Part shown: positions 1-8,350 of the stretch, in pieces
How the letters are laid out: every line of letters starts with the position of its first letter
Numbering within the stretch: the stretch's first letter is position 1
Origin: Clostridia bacterium
Lineage (GTDB): Bacteria > Bacillota > Clostridia > Oscillospirales > Acutalibacteraceae
Reading direction: 5' to 3'
Length of the DNA stretch: 64,000 nucleotides
NCBI GenBank assembly: GCA_017631795.1
Contig: JAGBSO010000029.1
Coordinates: forward strand, 26,138 to 90,137
The notes under the pieces: generated by a model
Told to the model about the DNA's origin: nothing
Databases searched by the model: none
The model's input: only the letters and a program-made list of their open reading frames with translations
Made by a program: the position numbers and the translations under genes

Positions 1-107
1 TCTGCACTTACCTGAATAGGCTCACCTACGATTGTGCTGACGTCTACAAGGTCACGTACTCTTTCGATTGTTGTTGCAAGAATTTTTTCTGCTGACTGAT
101 TTTTCAT
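1..107 (-). CDS. gerW: GerW/YtfJ family sporulation protein, N-terminal part
   Basis: Only the first 35 codons are in the window; the gene continues past the left edge. The visible start reads MKNQSAEKILATTIERVRD and then LVDVSTIVGEP, which matches the beginning of the YtfJ/GerW family (B. subtilis has a very similar IDVNTIIGDP stretch). In Bacillus this protein sits in the spore and supports germination. The ATG overlaps the stop of the upstream DUF2953 gene by one base (TAATG), so the two are translationally coupled. The ytfI-ytfJ order is conserved in Firmicutes, which supports the call even from this short piece. The family assignment is by recognition; function in this organism is inferred. 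Confidence 0.8.
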   Translation of the reverse strand, partial: MKNQSAEKILATTIERVRDLVDVSTIVGEPIQVSA

Positions 108-844
108 TATTGTGCACCACTCTCTATAGTATTTGTTTCGTTTATTTTTTCTGTTTCCTGCTGATTACCGTCTGTATTCTGTGAATCAGAAGGATTCTTA
201 GATTTCATACCTTTTATTACCCTGATACCAACGCCGAATATTGCACCGAATGCAAACATCAGCACTGCATTTATCAGTTTCCTCGGATTCAGAGAAATTT
301 CCATTGAAAAAGCCAATCTGGTTCCGGGATTTGCGATAAAGTCAGGTTCAACATTTATGCTGTATTTTTTTACATTGCAATTTGCACACACAGCACCTGT
401 TACAGGAAAAACCCTGCGACACATTTTTCCGTATTCCTCTGCAGTCTGAGCTGCATCTGCTTTTGTAACCTCAACATCAAGAAACATTTCATCAATAACA
501 AAAGAATTTACAAAACGACGTCCGAATTTATCAATGATGGCAAGAAGTTTGCCGAGGATTTCAAGAATACCCTTAAGCTGTTCGTTTTCATACAACGTTG
601 CCAACGGATTCGGTCCTTTTTGCTTCTGTGTTTCTTCTTTTTCAGGAGTTTCTTCCTTTTCGGGAGGCTTTTCCTTTTTCGGTTTAGGTTTCTTTTCGGG
701 AGCAGGAAGTATGGGGATTTTTACAAAAGCCCATTTTGCATAAGCTGTCAATTCCTTTTCATATTCAACATGAATATGTGCTCTTATGTTCAGAATAAGT
801 GCAAACAGAAGCACTATTCCAATTAATATGTAAAGAACAATCAA
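107..844 (-). CDS. ytfI: DUF2953 domain membrane protein (YtfI-like)
   Basis: A 245-residue protein of unknown biochemical role that accompanies gerW/ytfJ in many spore formers. One membrane helix opens the protein (residues about 2-20). A Lys/Pro/Glu-rich low-complexity linker follows (about 50-78). A DUF2953-like region with a CxxC-type cluster (about 155-160) comes next, and then a second hydrophobic segment near residues 190-210 and a polar tail. The start is a TTG with AGGAGG seven bases upstream; a nearer ATG is out of frame and hits a stop at once. It lies 29 nt after scpB and overlaps gerW by one base. The partnership suggests a spore or envelope role, but no activity can be read from the sequence. 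Confidence 0.75.
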   Translation of the reverse strand: MIVLYILIGIVLLFALILNIRAHIHVEYEKELTAYAKWAFVKIPILPAPEKKPKPKKEKPPEKEETPEKEETQKQKGPNPLATLYENEQLKGILEILGKLLAIIDKFGRRFVNSFVIDEMFLDVEVTKADAAQTAEEYGKMCRRVFPVTGAVCANCNVKKYSINVEPDFIANPGTRLAFSMEISLNPRKLINAVLMFAFGAIFGVGIRVIKGMKSKNPSDSQNTDGNQQETEKINETNTIESGAQ

Positions 845-873
845 AGCATCGCCTCCTTATATTTTATACAATA

Positions 874-1449
874 TTAAATAAGTGACATCTGACCGTCTAC
901 TTCTTCGCTGTCACTTGTGCCGGCACTTCCTGTCTTTTCCGGAAGTTCAGGCAACTCATCGAGAGATGAAATCTCAAAGCATCTGAGAAAATTATCCGTT
1001 GTACAGTATAGCAGAGGTCTGCCGGGCAAGTCAAGTCTTCCGTGCTCTTCTATCAGATTTCTCTGACAAAGTGTTGCGATAACACCTGAGCAGTCAACAC
1101 CTCGTACCTGTTCGATAAAAGCTTTTGTTACGGGCTGATTGTAAGCCACAATAGCAAGAACTTCAAATGCCGCTGAAGACAACGGTGTATTTTTTTTCAT
1201 ACTCAGAACAGCTCTGATTTCAGGAGCAAATTCCTCTTTTGTTGCAAACTGATACTTTCCTGCAAGATTCAGAAGCTCAATACCGTGGGTATCTTTTTTA
1301 TATTCTTCCATCATCTCGGAAAGACAGTTTTCTATCGATTCCTTATCAACCAGAAGCGTTTTTGCAGTTTTTTCTATATCGAGAGGTTCTCCCGATGCAA
1401 ACAGAACAGCTTCCAGGACTGATTTCAATTTCTGCTTATCCGTTTTCAT
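874..1449 (-). CDS. scpB: Segregation and condensation protein B
   Basis: ScpB is the winged-helix kleisin-associated subunit that binds ScpA and, with SMC, condenses and separates the chromosome. The 191-residue product has the usual length. It shows the tandem winged-helix pattern: an N-terminal domain with EAVLFASGEPL and a second domain with LAIVAYNQPVTKAFIEQVRG, typical of the family. The start chosen is the ATG after GAGGAGG at 1447-1449; it overlaps the end of scpA by 14 bases. Longer in-frame starts up to 1476 exist but would run deeper into scpA. The C-terminus is an acidic tail, as is common. The scpA-scpB order and coupling are the normal Firmicutes arrangement. Confidence 0.93.
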   Translation of the reverse strand: MKTDKQKLKSVLEAVLFASGEPLDIEKTAKTLLVDKESIENCLSEMMEEYKKDTHGIELLNLAGKYQFATKEEFAPEIRAVLSMKKNTPLSSAAFEVLAIVAYNQPVTKAFIEQVRGVDCSGVIATLCQRNLIEEHGRLDLPGRPLLYCTTDNFLRCFEISSLDELPELPEKTGSAGTSDSEEVDGQMSLI

Positions 1450-2167
1450 CAGCCTCCTCTTCTTCATTAAAATCAATTTCTATACTTAAGTTTTCAAGTT
1501 CTCCCGTAAGCAGGATTCTCTTATTTTTAGCCATTTCAAGAATCGCAAGAAACGATGCAACAAGCTCACTTCTGCTTTTTGCCATTGAGAAAATATCAAA
1601 AACTTTTATTTTTCCCGTTTTCATAACTACGGAATAGATATTATCTATCTTAACAGACACTGAAACTACGGCTTTTTCAACAATTTCCTTGAATGAATCC
1701 TCAGGCGGAGGTAAATTCTTAAGCTTTTTACCTGCCGCATTTATATATGCCGTGTAAAGTTCAAGTGCATCATGAAGTCTTGAATATGTAAGATCTGCTT
1801 CAACTTCTGTGGGCAGACGGACAATTTTATCCGCACCGCCTGATTGATCAGAAAGCTTTTTTGCCATGATCTTACAGGTCTGATACTCTATGAGTTCTCC
1901 CGTAAGCTCTTTTTTCAGATTCTCAGCTTCTTCATACACAGGCAGAAGCGACACTGTTTTTATATAAACAAGTCTTGCTGCCATTTCAAGAAATTCGCTG
2001 GCAATTTCCATGTTTTCTTCCTGCATCATCTGAACGTATGCAATATACTGTTCCACAAGCTCAAAAATCGGAATATCGTTGATATTGAGCTTATGCTTTG
2101 AAATCAGATGCAGAAGTAAATCAAGAGGTCCTTCAAAAACCTCGGTTTTATATTGCGGTTTTTCCAT
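1436..2167 (-). CDS. scpA: Segregation and condensation protein A
   Basis: ScpA is the kleisin subunit that bridges the SMC heads in the bacterial condensin complex. The 243-residue protein begins with the family hallmark VFEGPLDLLLHLI, followed by the helical region that contacts the SMC neck. It ends with a winged helix around residues 190-235 that binds the SMC cap. Length fits the family. It begins two bases after the stop of the site-2 protease gene and overlaps scpB, so translation is probably coupled along this stretch. The acidic last residues (EEEEADENG) lie over the scpB ribosome site. Nothing in the sequence looks defective. Confidence 0.95.
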   Translation of the reverse strand: MEKPQYKTEVFEGPLDLLLHLISKHKLNINDIPIFELVEQYIAYVQMMQEENMEIASEFLEMAARLVYIKTVSLLPVYEEAENLKKELTGELIEYQTCKIMAKKLSDQSGGADKIVRLPTEVEADLTYSRLHDALELYTAYINAAGKKLKNLPPPEDSFKEIVEKAVVSVSVKIDNIYSVVMKTGKIKVFDIFSMAKSRSELVASFLAILEMAKNKRILLTGELENLSIEIDFNEEEEADENG

Positions 2168-2169
2168 AA

Positions 2170-2868
2170 TTAAATCAATCCCAGAAGTGTGAACGGTAAT
2201 TTTGCGATAAAGTCAAAGCCCACTGTCACGAGTCCTGCAAGAAGTGACAAAGGTTTTGAAAGAATGCCTGTCCAGAGAAGTACAAACATACCGATCATGA
2301 TATATCTTTCATATTTCATGATTGTAAAATAATACTTTGACGGAATGAGCAGACTTGCTATTCTTGATCCGTCAAGAGGCGGAATGGGAAGAAGATTGAA
2401 CACCGCCAGAGATATATTGATACTTGCTGCAAAACTGAAGAAACTTGCAAGCACTGTATAAACATTAGCAGGCATACTCACATTGACAGCAATAACATAA
2501 ATAACTGTTTTCAGAAATGTGAAGATCAATGCCATTATAAGATTGGACACAGGACCTGCAAATGCAACAAGTGCAAAGCTTTTTCTACCGTTTTTAAGAT
2601 TACGCATGTTGACAGGAACGGGTCTTGCGTAACCGAAACCGACAAGAAGAATCATCAGTGCACCTATAGGGTCTATATGTGCCATAGGTCTTAATGTAAG
2701 TCTTCCTGAAAGTCTGGGTGTATCGTCACCGAGTTTTACAGCCATCCATGCATGAGCATATTCATGGATAGGTAATGTACAAAAAATTACGAACAGAATT
2801 GATGCAAGATTAATCATAAGAAGGGCATATTCACCTTCACGGATGTAATCCATAATATCAAATAACAT
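2170..2868 (-). CDS. Site-2 protease family (M50) membrane metalloprotease
   Basis: A 232-residue polytopic membrane protein of the zinc-dependent site-2 protease family that cleaves within membranes. The zinc-binding HEYAH motif lies at residues 35-39. The second catalytic motif LLPIPPLDGSR lies near residue 165 and supplies the Asp ligand. Hydrophobic segments surround both. It resembles the compact YwhC-type proteases that are often next to scpA in Firmicutes. Its substrate is unknown; SpoIVFB and RseP relatives cut sigma or anti-sigma precursors. The start has AGGAGG seven bases upstream and overlaps the end of prmC by 11 nt. It also sits in one operon with a two-component system, which could be relevant to envelope signalling, though that is inference. 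Confidence 0.88.
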   Translation of the reverse strand: MLFDIMDYIREGEYALLMINLASILFVIFCTLPIHEYAHAWMAVKLGDDTPRLSGRLTLRPMAHIDPIGALMILLVGFGYARPVPVNMRNLKNGRKSFALVAFAGPVSNLIMALIFTFLKTVIYVIAVNVSMPANVYTVLASFFSFAASINISLAVFNLLPIPPLDGSRIASLLIPSKYYFTIMKYERYIMIGMFVLLWTGILSKPLSLLAGLVTVGFDFIAKLPFTLLGLI

Positions 2869-3718
2869 CAGTTTTTCCTCCTTTTACAAAACGGCACACA
2901 CCGTAAATATCATCACAACACTCTGTATAAAAAACAGAATCTGCAGAGTTATTTATAATTTCTGCTATTTTTTCAGGCTGACCTTCACCGCTCTCAAACA
3001 TAAAGAAACCGCGGTCATTGAGATACGGAAGCCACTTTTCAGCAAGACAACGGTAAAAATCAAGTCCGTCACCTTCGCATACTATGGCATTTTCAGGCTC
3101 ATAAAATATTTCAGTCTGCAGAGTTTCGAATTCTTCCCTTGTAACATAAGGCGGATTGCAAAGAATCACATCGGGTCTCGGAAGACTGCTTTTTTCAAAG
3201 CCGTCAAATATATTGAAAGGTACGATTTTTGCATTATCGGGCGCAATAATCTTTCTGTTACGATCGGAACACTCAAGTGCATAAACCGAAATATCAGCAA
3301 GATACACTTTACAATCAGGATTATTGGCTGCAACTGAAAGTCCTATGCAACCGCTGCCTGCACATAAGTCAAAAACTACCTTATCTTTCTTGCCTTTGAG
3401 AAATCTGCAGGCTTCATCTGCAATCTGCTCTGTTTCATTTCTCGGAATCAGAACACCTTCACGGACAATGAACCTGAATCCGTAGAAATCCCATTCACCC
3501 AGTATGTACTGCAAAGGATAACCCGTTGATCTTTTTTCAATCAGTGATGAAAATTCGTTCAGTTTCTTTTCGCTGATTTCTGCACAGGGATTCATCAGAA
3601 TATCCGTTCTGCCAAGACCTGTGACAAATTTAAAAATCTCATAGGCATCAACATCGGGAGCATCTGATGTGACAAGTTTTTTTTCAGCTTCTTTCAGAAG
3701 TTTTTTTATATCAGTCAC
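2858..3718 (-). CDS. prmC: Peptide chain release factor N5-glutamine methyltransferase
   Basis: PrmC uses S-adenosylmethionine to methylate the GGQ glutamine of release factors 1 and 2, which improves termination. The 286-residue protein has the helical N-terminal release-factor-binding domain, then a Rossmann methyltransferase with the SAM loop DLCAGSGCIGLS. The signature NPPY sits in DVILCNPPYVTREEF. The GTG start at 3716-3718 is preferred: GGAG lies upstream, it overlaps the stop of the DUF1385 gene by 8 nt (GTGACTGA), and it gives the standard length. An upstream in-frame extension to 3793 lies wholly inside DUF1385. prmC next to DUF1385 is a common Firmicutes pairing. Confidence 0.92.
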   Translation of the reverse strand: MTDIKKLLKEAEKKLVTSDAPDVDAYEIFKFVTGLGRTDILMNPCAEISEKKLNEFSSLIEKRSTGYPLQYILGEWDFYGFRFIVREGVLIPRNETEQIADEACRFLKGKKDKVVFDLCAGSGCIGLSVAANNPDCKVYLADISVYALECSDRNRKIIAPDNAKIVPFNIFDGFEKSSLPRPDVILCNPPYVTREEFETLQTEIFYEPENAIVCEGDGLDFYRCLAEKWLPYLNDRGFFMFESGEGQPEKIAEIINNSADSVFYTECCDDIYGVCRFVKGGKTDVI

Positions 3719-4751
3719 TCTGTGTTTCTCCGTCTGCCTGATTTTCGGGCATTCCCTCAGTAACAGCCTTGAGAGCTGTGATACCGACTTCAATCATGCT
3801 GTCATCAGGCTCTTTTGTTGTGAGTCTCTGCATCCAGAGACCGGGAGCTGTAAGCACACGCATGATTTTGTTGTCATGTTTGCCTGAGAATTTGAGAATT
3901 TCATAACCTATACCCATAACAAAAGGCATAATAAGGATTTTTATAATTGACCATGCCCATGCAACATTGAGAATATGAACATCACCGATTTTAAGTTCGG
4001 GGAACATATTAAGAATGACTGCAAGAGCTGATGATGCAAGGATGCTTATAATAAGTATAATAAACATGAAGCTTGTGCCACATCTGGGATGAAAACGTGA
4101 ATATTTTCTGACATTTTCAACAGTGAGTTCTTCTCCTGCTTCATAACAGAAGATTGTTTTATGTTCTGCACCGTGATACATGAAAACGCGTTTTATATCT
4201 TTCATATTCGTAACGGCTGCAAGATAACCGATAAAGATTGCAATTCTGATGATGCCTTCAAAAAGCGGTCTCATTGCATGATTAAGCATAAATTCACCCA
4301 GTACATGAGTATCAAAAAGTGCAACGACCTTTGACGGTGCATATACAAACAATCCGAATGAAAGCACAATACCAAGCACCATTGCAAGTCCTGATATAAA
4401 AGACATCATTTTGGGACCGAAGTGGTCAACAAGCCACTTATCAAGCTTTGACATCTCTTCTTCTGACTCTTCAAGCTCAAGCTGACCTGAAAGCTCAGCA
4501 GACTCCATAAGACACTTATAGCCGAGAATCATTGATTCGATAAAATTAACAATACCTCTGACAACGGGAATACCGAGAATTTTCACCTTATCACGGGCAT
4601 GTTTGAATTCTTTGGGAACGGTTATGATTGTACCGTCTGTTTTTCTTACAGACATCGCTGCACCTTCAGGTCCGTTCATCATTATACCTTCCATAAGAGC
4701 CTGACCGCCGGCTTTACCGAGTCTGGGATTTATTTCTTTATTTTCTGCCAT
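3711..4751 (-). CDS. yqhQ: DUF1385 membrane protein (YqhQ-like)
   Basis: A 346-residue integral membrane protein of the widely conserved, poorly understood DUF1385 family. The family start GGQALMEGIMMNGP lies at residues about 15-28. A long hydrophobic stretch near 115-140 and others near 165-185, 225-245 and 265-285 predict several membrane helices. The conserved RFHPRCGTSF motif (about 218-227) and the EHKTIFCYE segment are present, with paired His and Cys residues that could bind a metal. It is coupled to prmC by overlap and follows the histidine kinase by 20 nt. Biochemical role is not known; I make no functional claim beyond the family. Confidence 0.85.
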   Translation of the reverse strand: MAENKEINPRLGKAGGQALMEGIMMNGPEGAAMSVRKTDGTIITVPKEFKHARDKVKILGIPVVRGIVNFIESMILGYKCLMESAELSGQLELEESEEEMSKLDKWLVDHFGPKMMSFISGLAMVLGIVLSFGLFVYAPSKVVALFDTHVLGEFMLNHAMRPLFEGIIRIAIFIGYLAAVTNMKDIKRVFMYHGAEHKTIFCYEAGEELTVENVRKYSRFHPRCGTSFMFIILIISILASSALAVILNMFPELKIGDVHILNVAWAWSIIKILIMPFVMGIGYEILKFSGKHDNKIMRVLTAPGLWMQRLTTKEPDDSMIEVGITALKAVTEGMPENQADGETQSD

Positions 4752-4771
4752 CTTAAATCATAATCCTTTCA

Positions 4772-6193
4772 TTATATATTAATTGTATCATCAATGGGTA
4801 AAAAGATTGTGACAACAGTTCCTTTACCCTGTGTACTTGCTATGTCAAGTTTACCGTTATGCAGTTTGATAATTTCATCAACAACTGCAAGACCGATTCC
4901 CGAACCTCTTACAGACATATTTGCCTTATAGAATTTTTCGGTTATATGAGGGAGATCCTCTTTTGAAATTCCGCAGCCTGTATCTGCTATGGAAACGACC
5001 AGATCACCGCCGCATCTTTCTGCAAATATTGCTACTCTTCCGCCGCTCTGGGTGTATTTGAATGCATTGTCAAGAATATTTGCAAAAACCTGTTTGATAA
5101 GATTTCTGTCTGCAGACATCGGAGCTGTGATATCAGGAATGCTGTATACAAGAGTTATTCCTTCTCGTTTTGCACGGTCTCTGAACACCTCAACTGCAGA
5201 ATCAAGCTCGTGAACAATATCGACAGGCTCTGCACGCATAGTCATTCTGCCGCTCTGCATTTTTGAAAAATCAAGAAGATCTTCAACGATATTGTAAAGT
5301 CTGTCAGTTTCACTGATTATAACATCAATGCCTTTTGCCGTCATTTCAGCATCATCAAAATCCCTTATTGTTTCTGCCCAGCCTTTTATTGCAGTAAGAG
5401 GAGTTCTGAGCTCATGAGATACTGTAGAAATAAAGTCATTTTTGACTTTATCAGATCTTGCAATCTCTTCAGACATATAGTTGACTGTATCACAAAGTTC
5501 GCTTATTTCATCGTTGCTGTTACTGCTTTCAACTCTTGCGTTAAAATCACCTTTTGCAATCAGTTTTGCCGTTTCATTTATCCTGCCCACAGGACGGACG
5601 ATTGAACGGACAAAGAACAGACCTGAAACTGCAACAAGTGCAAGAGCTATAATACACAGGAACATTATAAATAATGTATATACAACATGCTGTCTGTCAA
5701 GGTCTTCAAGAGAAACTATCAGTCTGACAGCACCTGCCAAAGAACCGTCTGAATCAGTAATAATAAATGCTTTTGCAAGTATTTTTTCACCACGACTGTT
5801 ACGGCCTGTCCATGTACCCGTACCTGTTTCTGCAACCTTTGCACTGTCAAAATCAGGCATTACAGTAGAATCATCAACAGAGAAACCTGCCGATGAAACA
5901 AGCACATTTCCGCCTTTATCCACAACCCAGACATCCATCAGATAGCTGTATCCGAAGCTTTCTGCAAATTCTCTTGCACCTTCAGCAAACAGGTTACTGT
6001 CTGAATTGACATAATTATTGAAAAAAGTCTGAACGGCTGTTTTCTGCACCTTTGAATCTATTGTGGATTCAGCCATTTCGTAATAATAGCTTTTGATAAA
6101 TACGGACGCACTGACATTGACAACAACAAGGATAATCAGAATAACACTCAGTGTGTTCATTATCCATCGTCTTGTTATACCGCCCGTACGCAT
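4772..6193 (-). CDS. Two-component sensor histidine kinase
   Basis: A 473-residue membrane kinase. Two transmembrane helices (about 12-34 and 172-195) bracket an extracellular sensor of roughly 135 residues that has a PAS/Cache-like core (DVWVVDKGGNVLVSS). A HAMP linker follows, then HisKA with the phospho-acceptor VSHELRTPLTAIKGW near residue 260. The HATPase domain shows N, G1 and G2 boxes (DNAFKYT, DTGCGIS, GSGIGLAVV). It autophosphorylates and passes phosphate to the response regulator encoded just upstream. GGAGG precedes the start. Architecture resembles the WalK/PhoR class, but the extracellular sensor is larger than a linker and the ligand is unknown. Its place in the c-di-AMP operon hints at cell-wall or turgor sensing. 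Confidence 0.93.
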   Translation of the reverse strand: MRTGGITRRWIMNTLSVILIILVVVNVSASVFIKSYYYEMAESTIDSKVQKTAVQTFFNNYVNSDSNLFAEGAREFAESFGYSYLMDVWVVDKGGNVLVSSAGFSVDDSTVMPDFDSAKVAETGTGTWTGRNSRGEKILAKAFIITDSDGSLAGAVRLIVSLEDLDRQHVVYTLFIMFLCIIALALVAVSGLFFVRSIVRPVGRINETAKLIAKGDFNARVESSNSNDEISELCDTVNYMSEEIARSDKVKNDFISTVSHELRTPLTAIKGWAETIRDFDDAEMTAKGIDVIISETDRLYNIVEDLLDFSKMQSGRMTMRAEPVDIVHELDSAVEVFRDRAKREGITLVYSIPDITAPMSADRNLIKQVFANILDNAFKYTQSGGRVAIFAERCGGDLVVSIADTGCGISKEDLPHITEKFYKANMSVRGSGIGLAVVDEIIKLHNGKLDIASTQGKGTVVTIFLPIDDTINI

Positions 6194-6217
6194 ACCGTAT
6201 TCCTCCTTTTTATTCTT

Positions 6218-6925
6218 TTAAGGGATCCATTTATAACCCATTCCCCAGACAGTTGTAAGATGTTCGGGGTTTGAAGAATCATCTTCAATCTTCATTCTGA
6301 GACGTCTTATATTAACGTCAACAACTTTTTCATCACCAAAATACGCATCGCCCCAAACATAACTGAGGATATCCAATCTTGACAACGATGCACCGGGATT
6401 GCTCATAAAATATTCCATTATCTGGAATTCAACCTGTGTAAGCTCAATGTTTTCATCATTCTTAAGAAGTGTTCTGTTCCTGAGATTCAGAGAAAACTCT
6501 CCGCTTACCACAACATCACCGGTATTATTCTTCTGGTCTGCAAGTTCTTTATTTACAGACACACGTCTGTAAACAGCATCAACACGCGCCATAAGCTCTG
6601 ATGGTGAAAACGGTTTGATAACATAGTCATCAGCACCCACAAGCAGACCTGTTACTTTATCCATTTCCTGAGACTTTGCAGTCAGCATGATAATTCCTAT
6701 TGTGCTGCTCTTTTGTCTTAAATATTTACACACTTCAAGACCATCCATCTCAGGCATCATTATATCAAGCAGAGCAATATCAAAATCGCCTGCACATTCA
6801 TCATATTTTTCAACAGCTTCCCTGCCGTTGCATGCTTCTGTGACATCATATCCGCTGCGTTTAAGATTGATAACAATAAACTCTCTGATTGCGGTTTCAT
6901 CTTCAGCAATCAAAATTCGTTTCAT
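6218..6925 (-). CDS. OmpR/PhoB-family response regulator
   Basis: A 235-residue transcriptional regulator paired with the adjacent kinase. The receiver domain (about 1-120) has the acidic pair after RILIAEDE. The phospho-acceptor Asp is in DIALLDIMMPEMDG, and the switch Thr and Lys are in MLTAKSQ and VIKPFSP. The C-terminal winged helix (about 140-235) has the typical ELTQVEFQIMEYF and VVDVNIRRLRMKIE segments. It is preceded by GGGAG. Gene order is regulator first, kinase second, 24 nt apart. It follows the propeller-like lipoprotein by 15 nt. Targets are not evident in the window. Confidence 0.94.
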   Translation of the reverse strand: MKRILIAEDETAIREFIVINLKRSGYDVTEACNGREAVEKYDECAGDFDIALLDIMMPEMDGLEVCKYLRQKSSTIGIIMLTAKSQEMDKVTGLLVGADDYVIKPFSPSELMARVDAVYRRVSVNKELADQKNNTGDVVVSGEFSLNLRNRTLLKNDENIELTQVEFQIMEYFMSNPGASLSRLDILSYVWGDAYFGDEKVVDVNIRRLRMKIEDDSSNPEHLTTVWGMGYKWIP

Positions 6926-6940
6926 TCAAAAAACTCCCTG

Positions 6941-8332
6941 TTATTCCGAAATTGAGAAAAACGACAAAATTTCACTTCGTGTTATGCCGTATTCTTCGCC
7001 TGTTTCAGTAATTTTATAAGCATATTGATAATTTTTTCCTGTTGCAAGAAGTGTCGATTCACTGATAGTTTCTGTCACATCCACGGCACTTATTGTAAAC
7101 AGAAGTACAGACTCATTATCAGCATCCGGATTTTCTGTATTATTGCGAAGGAAAAACTGAGACATTCCTTCATCCGGATAAAATCTGACGCACCAGTCAC
7201 TCATTCTGTCTTCATCATATTTTATAATGAATCCGTCATCTTCGTTTTTTATATAACTGTCAGCAATTGTGAAATTGCCGTCATTAAATTTTTTCCAATG
7301 TGTAATATACACATTTTCGGTAATGGTAATAACTTCTGTACCCTGTGTTTTTTTTCTTACAATGCTGCTGTCCTGCAAAAGAGTTGTAACAGGAATCTCT
7401 ATTTCATCATCCCTGTCAATATTTCTGCACAACAAAGGCAGCGAACGGCTTGTGGGACTGCTTGCAACCGAAATTACATCAAAAGTTATTGCTGATGCAA
7501 GCGTATTGTTTTCACGATCCCAATAAAGCATTTCCGTAAGATAAGCATCGCCTGCAACTTCATCAACGTACAGATATCGTGTTCCGTCAGCTCTGCCTGC
7601 TGTTATTGACATTATTGAAGTTGTTCCTGAAAACAGACTTACCTGACCGACTGCACTTATCTGATATCCCGAATTATCGGATTCCGACATTTTAAGAAGT
7701 CTGGCTTCGGTGGTATATGTGTCAGAAGTAGAATTGATGAGAGCCAGCAGAATTTCTTTTTCGCTGTCATAATCAAGATCTGTAATATACATTGCCGTAT
7801 ATGATTCAATTGCAAGAATATTGTAATTGAGCTCCTGTGAGTTTTTCTGGGAACAAAAAACGGAAAGCTTTTTATTTGCCTTGGAATCAATTGAACTCCA
7901 ACCGACAAATATTTCATCAATACCGTCACTGTTCAGGTCACAGAATTCTATCGAATATACGTCATTTCCCTCTCCGGGTGTATCCGACACGGGAATCCAT
8001 TCATCCCCTGCATAATCCAACATATACATATGAACAAGCATTTCTTCTGTTTTAAGCGAATAAAAAACAAATGCTTCATCATTTCCGTCATTATCACAGT
8101 CATATCTGATATATGCTGAACGGTATTCACCTGCCGAGGGATATTTTAGAATATATTCACCTTTTTCGCTGACTGCTTTTTCAAAAGCCTCCTGTAATTT
8201 ACCGTCTTCACCTGAAAGTTTAGGCGGTCTTACAAGATTTTCGGGAGAATTGAGGGTCAATGCTTCACAACCGCTCAGAAATATCACAAATGCAATCAAT
8301 ATCGCAAAAACCGAAACTGTTCTTTTTTTCAT
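6941..8332 (-). CDS. Lipoprotein with FG-GAP-like (propeller) repeats
   Basis: A 463-residue exported lipoprotein. The N-terminus is a lipoprotein signal ending in the lipobox LSGC (Cys about 22). The body contains several short Asp-rich loops spaced along the chain: DCDNDGNDEAFVFY, DLNSDGIDEIFVGW, DLDYDSEKEILL and NIDRDDEIEIP. This spacing resembles FG-GAP/VCBS blades of a calcium-binding beta propeller, though repeats are degenerate. The protein should face outward from the membrane. It sits between cdaR and the two-component system, 18 and 15 nt away, so it may be a cell-surface sensor or partner in that pathway; this is inference. I do not recognise a named family. Confidence 0.7.
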   Translation of the reverse strand: MKKRTVSVFAILIAFVIFLSGCEALTLNSPENLVRPPKLSGEDGKLQEAFEKAVSEKGEYILKYPSAGEYRSAYIRYDCDNDGNDEAFVFYSLKTEEMLVHMYMLDYAGDEWIPVSDTPGEGNDVYSIEFCDLNSDGIDEIFVGWSSIDSKANKKLSVFCSQKNSQELNYNILAIESYTAMYITDLDYDSEKEILLALINSTSDTYTTEARLLKMSESDNSGYQISAVGQVSLFSGTTSIMSITAGRADGTRYLYVDEVAGDAYLTEMLYWDRENNTLASAITFDVISVASSPTSRSLPLLCRNIDRDDEIEIPVTTLLQDSSIVRKKTQGTEVITITENVYITHWKKFNDGNFTIADSYIKNEDDGFIIKYDEDRMSDWCVRFYPDEGMSQFFLRNNTENPDADNESVLLFTISAVDVTETISESTLLATGKNYQYAYKITETGEEYGITRSEILSFFSISE

Positions 8333-8350
8333 TGTCCCTCACTCCAATCA

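Noticed and set aside
7025..7495. Plus-strand frame of 156 codons inside the propeller-like lipoprotein gene
   Set aside because: It is antisense to a protein with a clear lipobox and repeats, and its composition (rich in Cys, Ile and Phe) is of shadow type.
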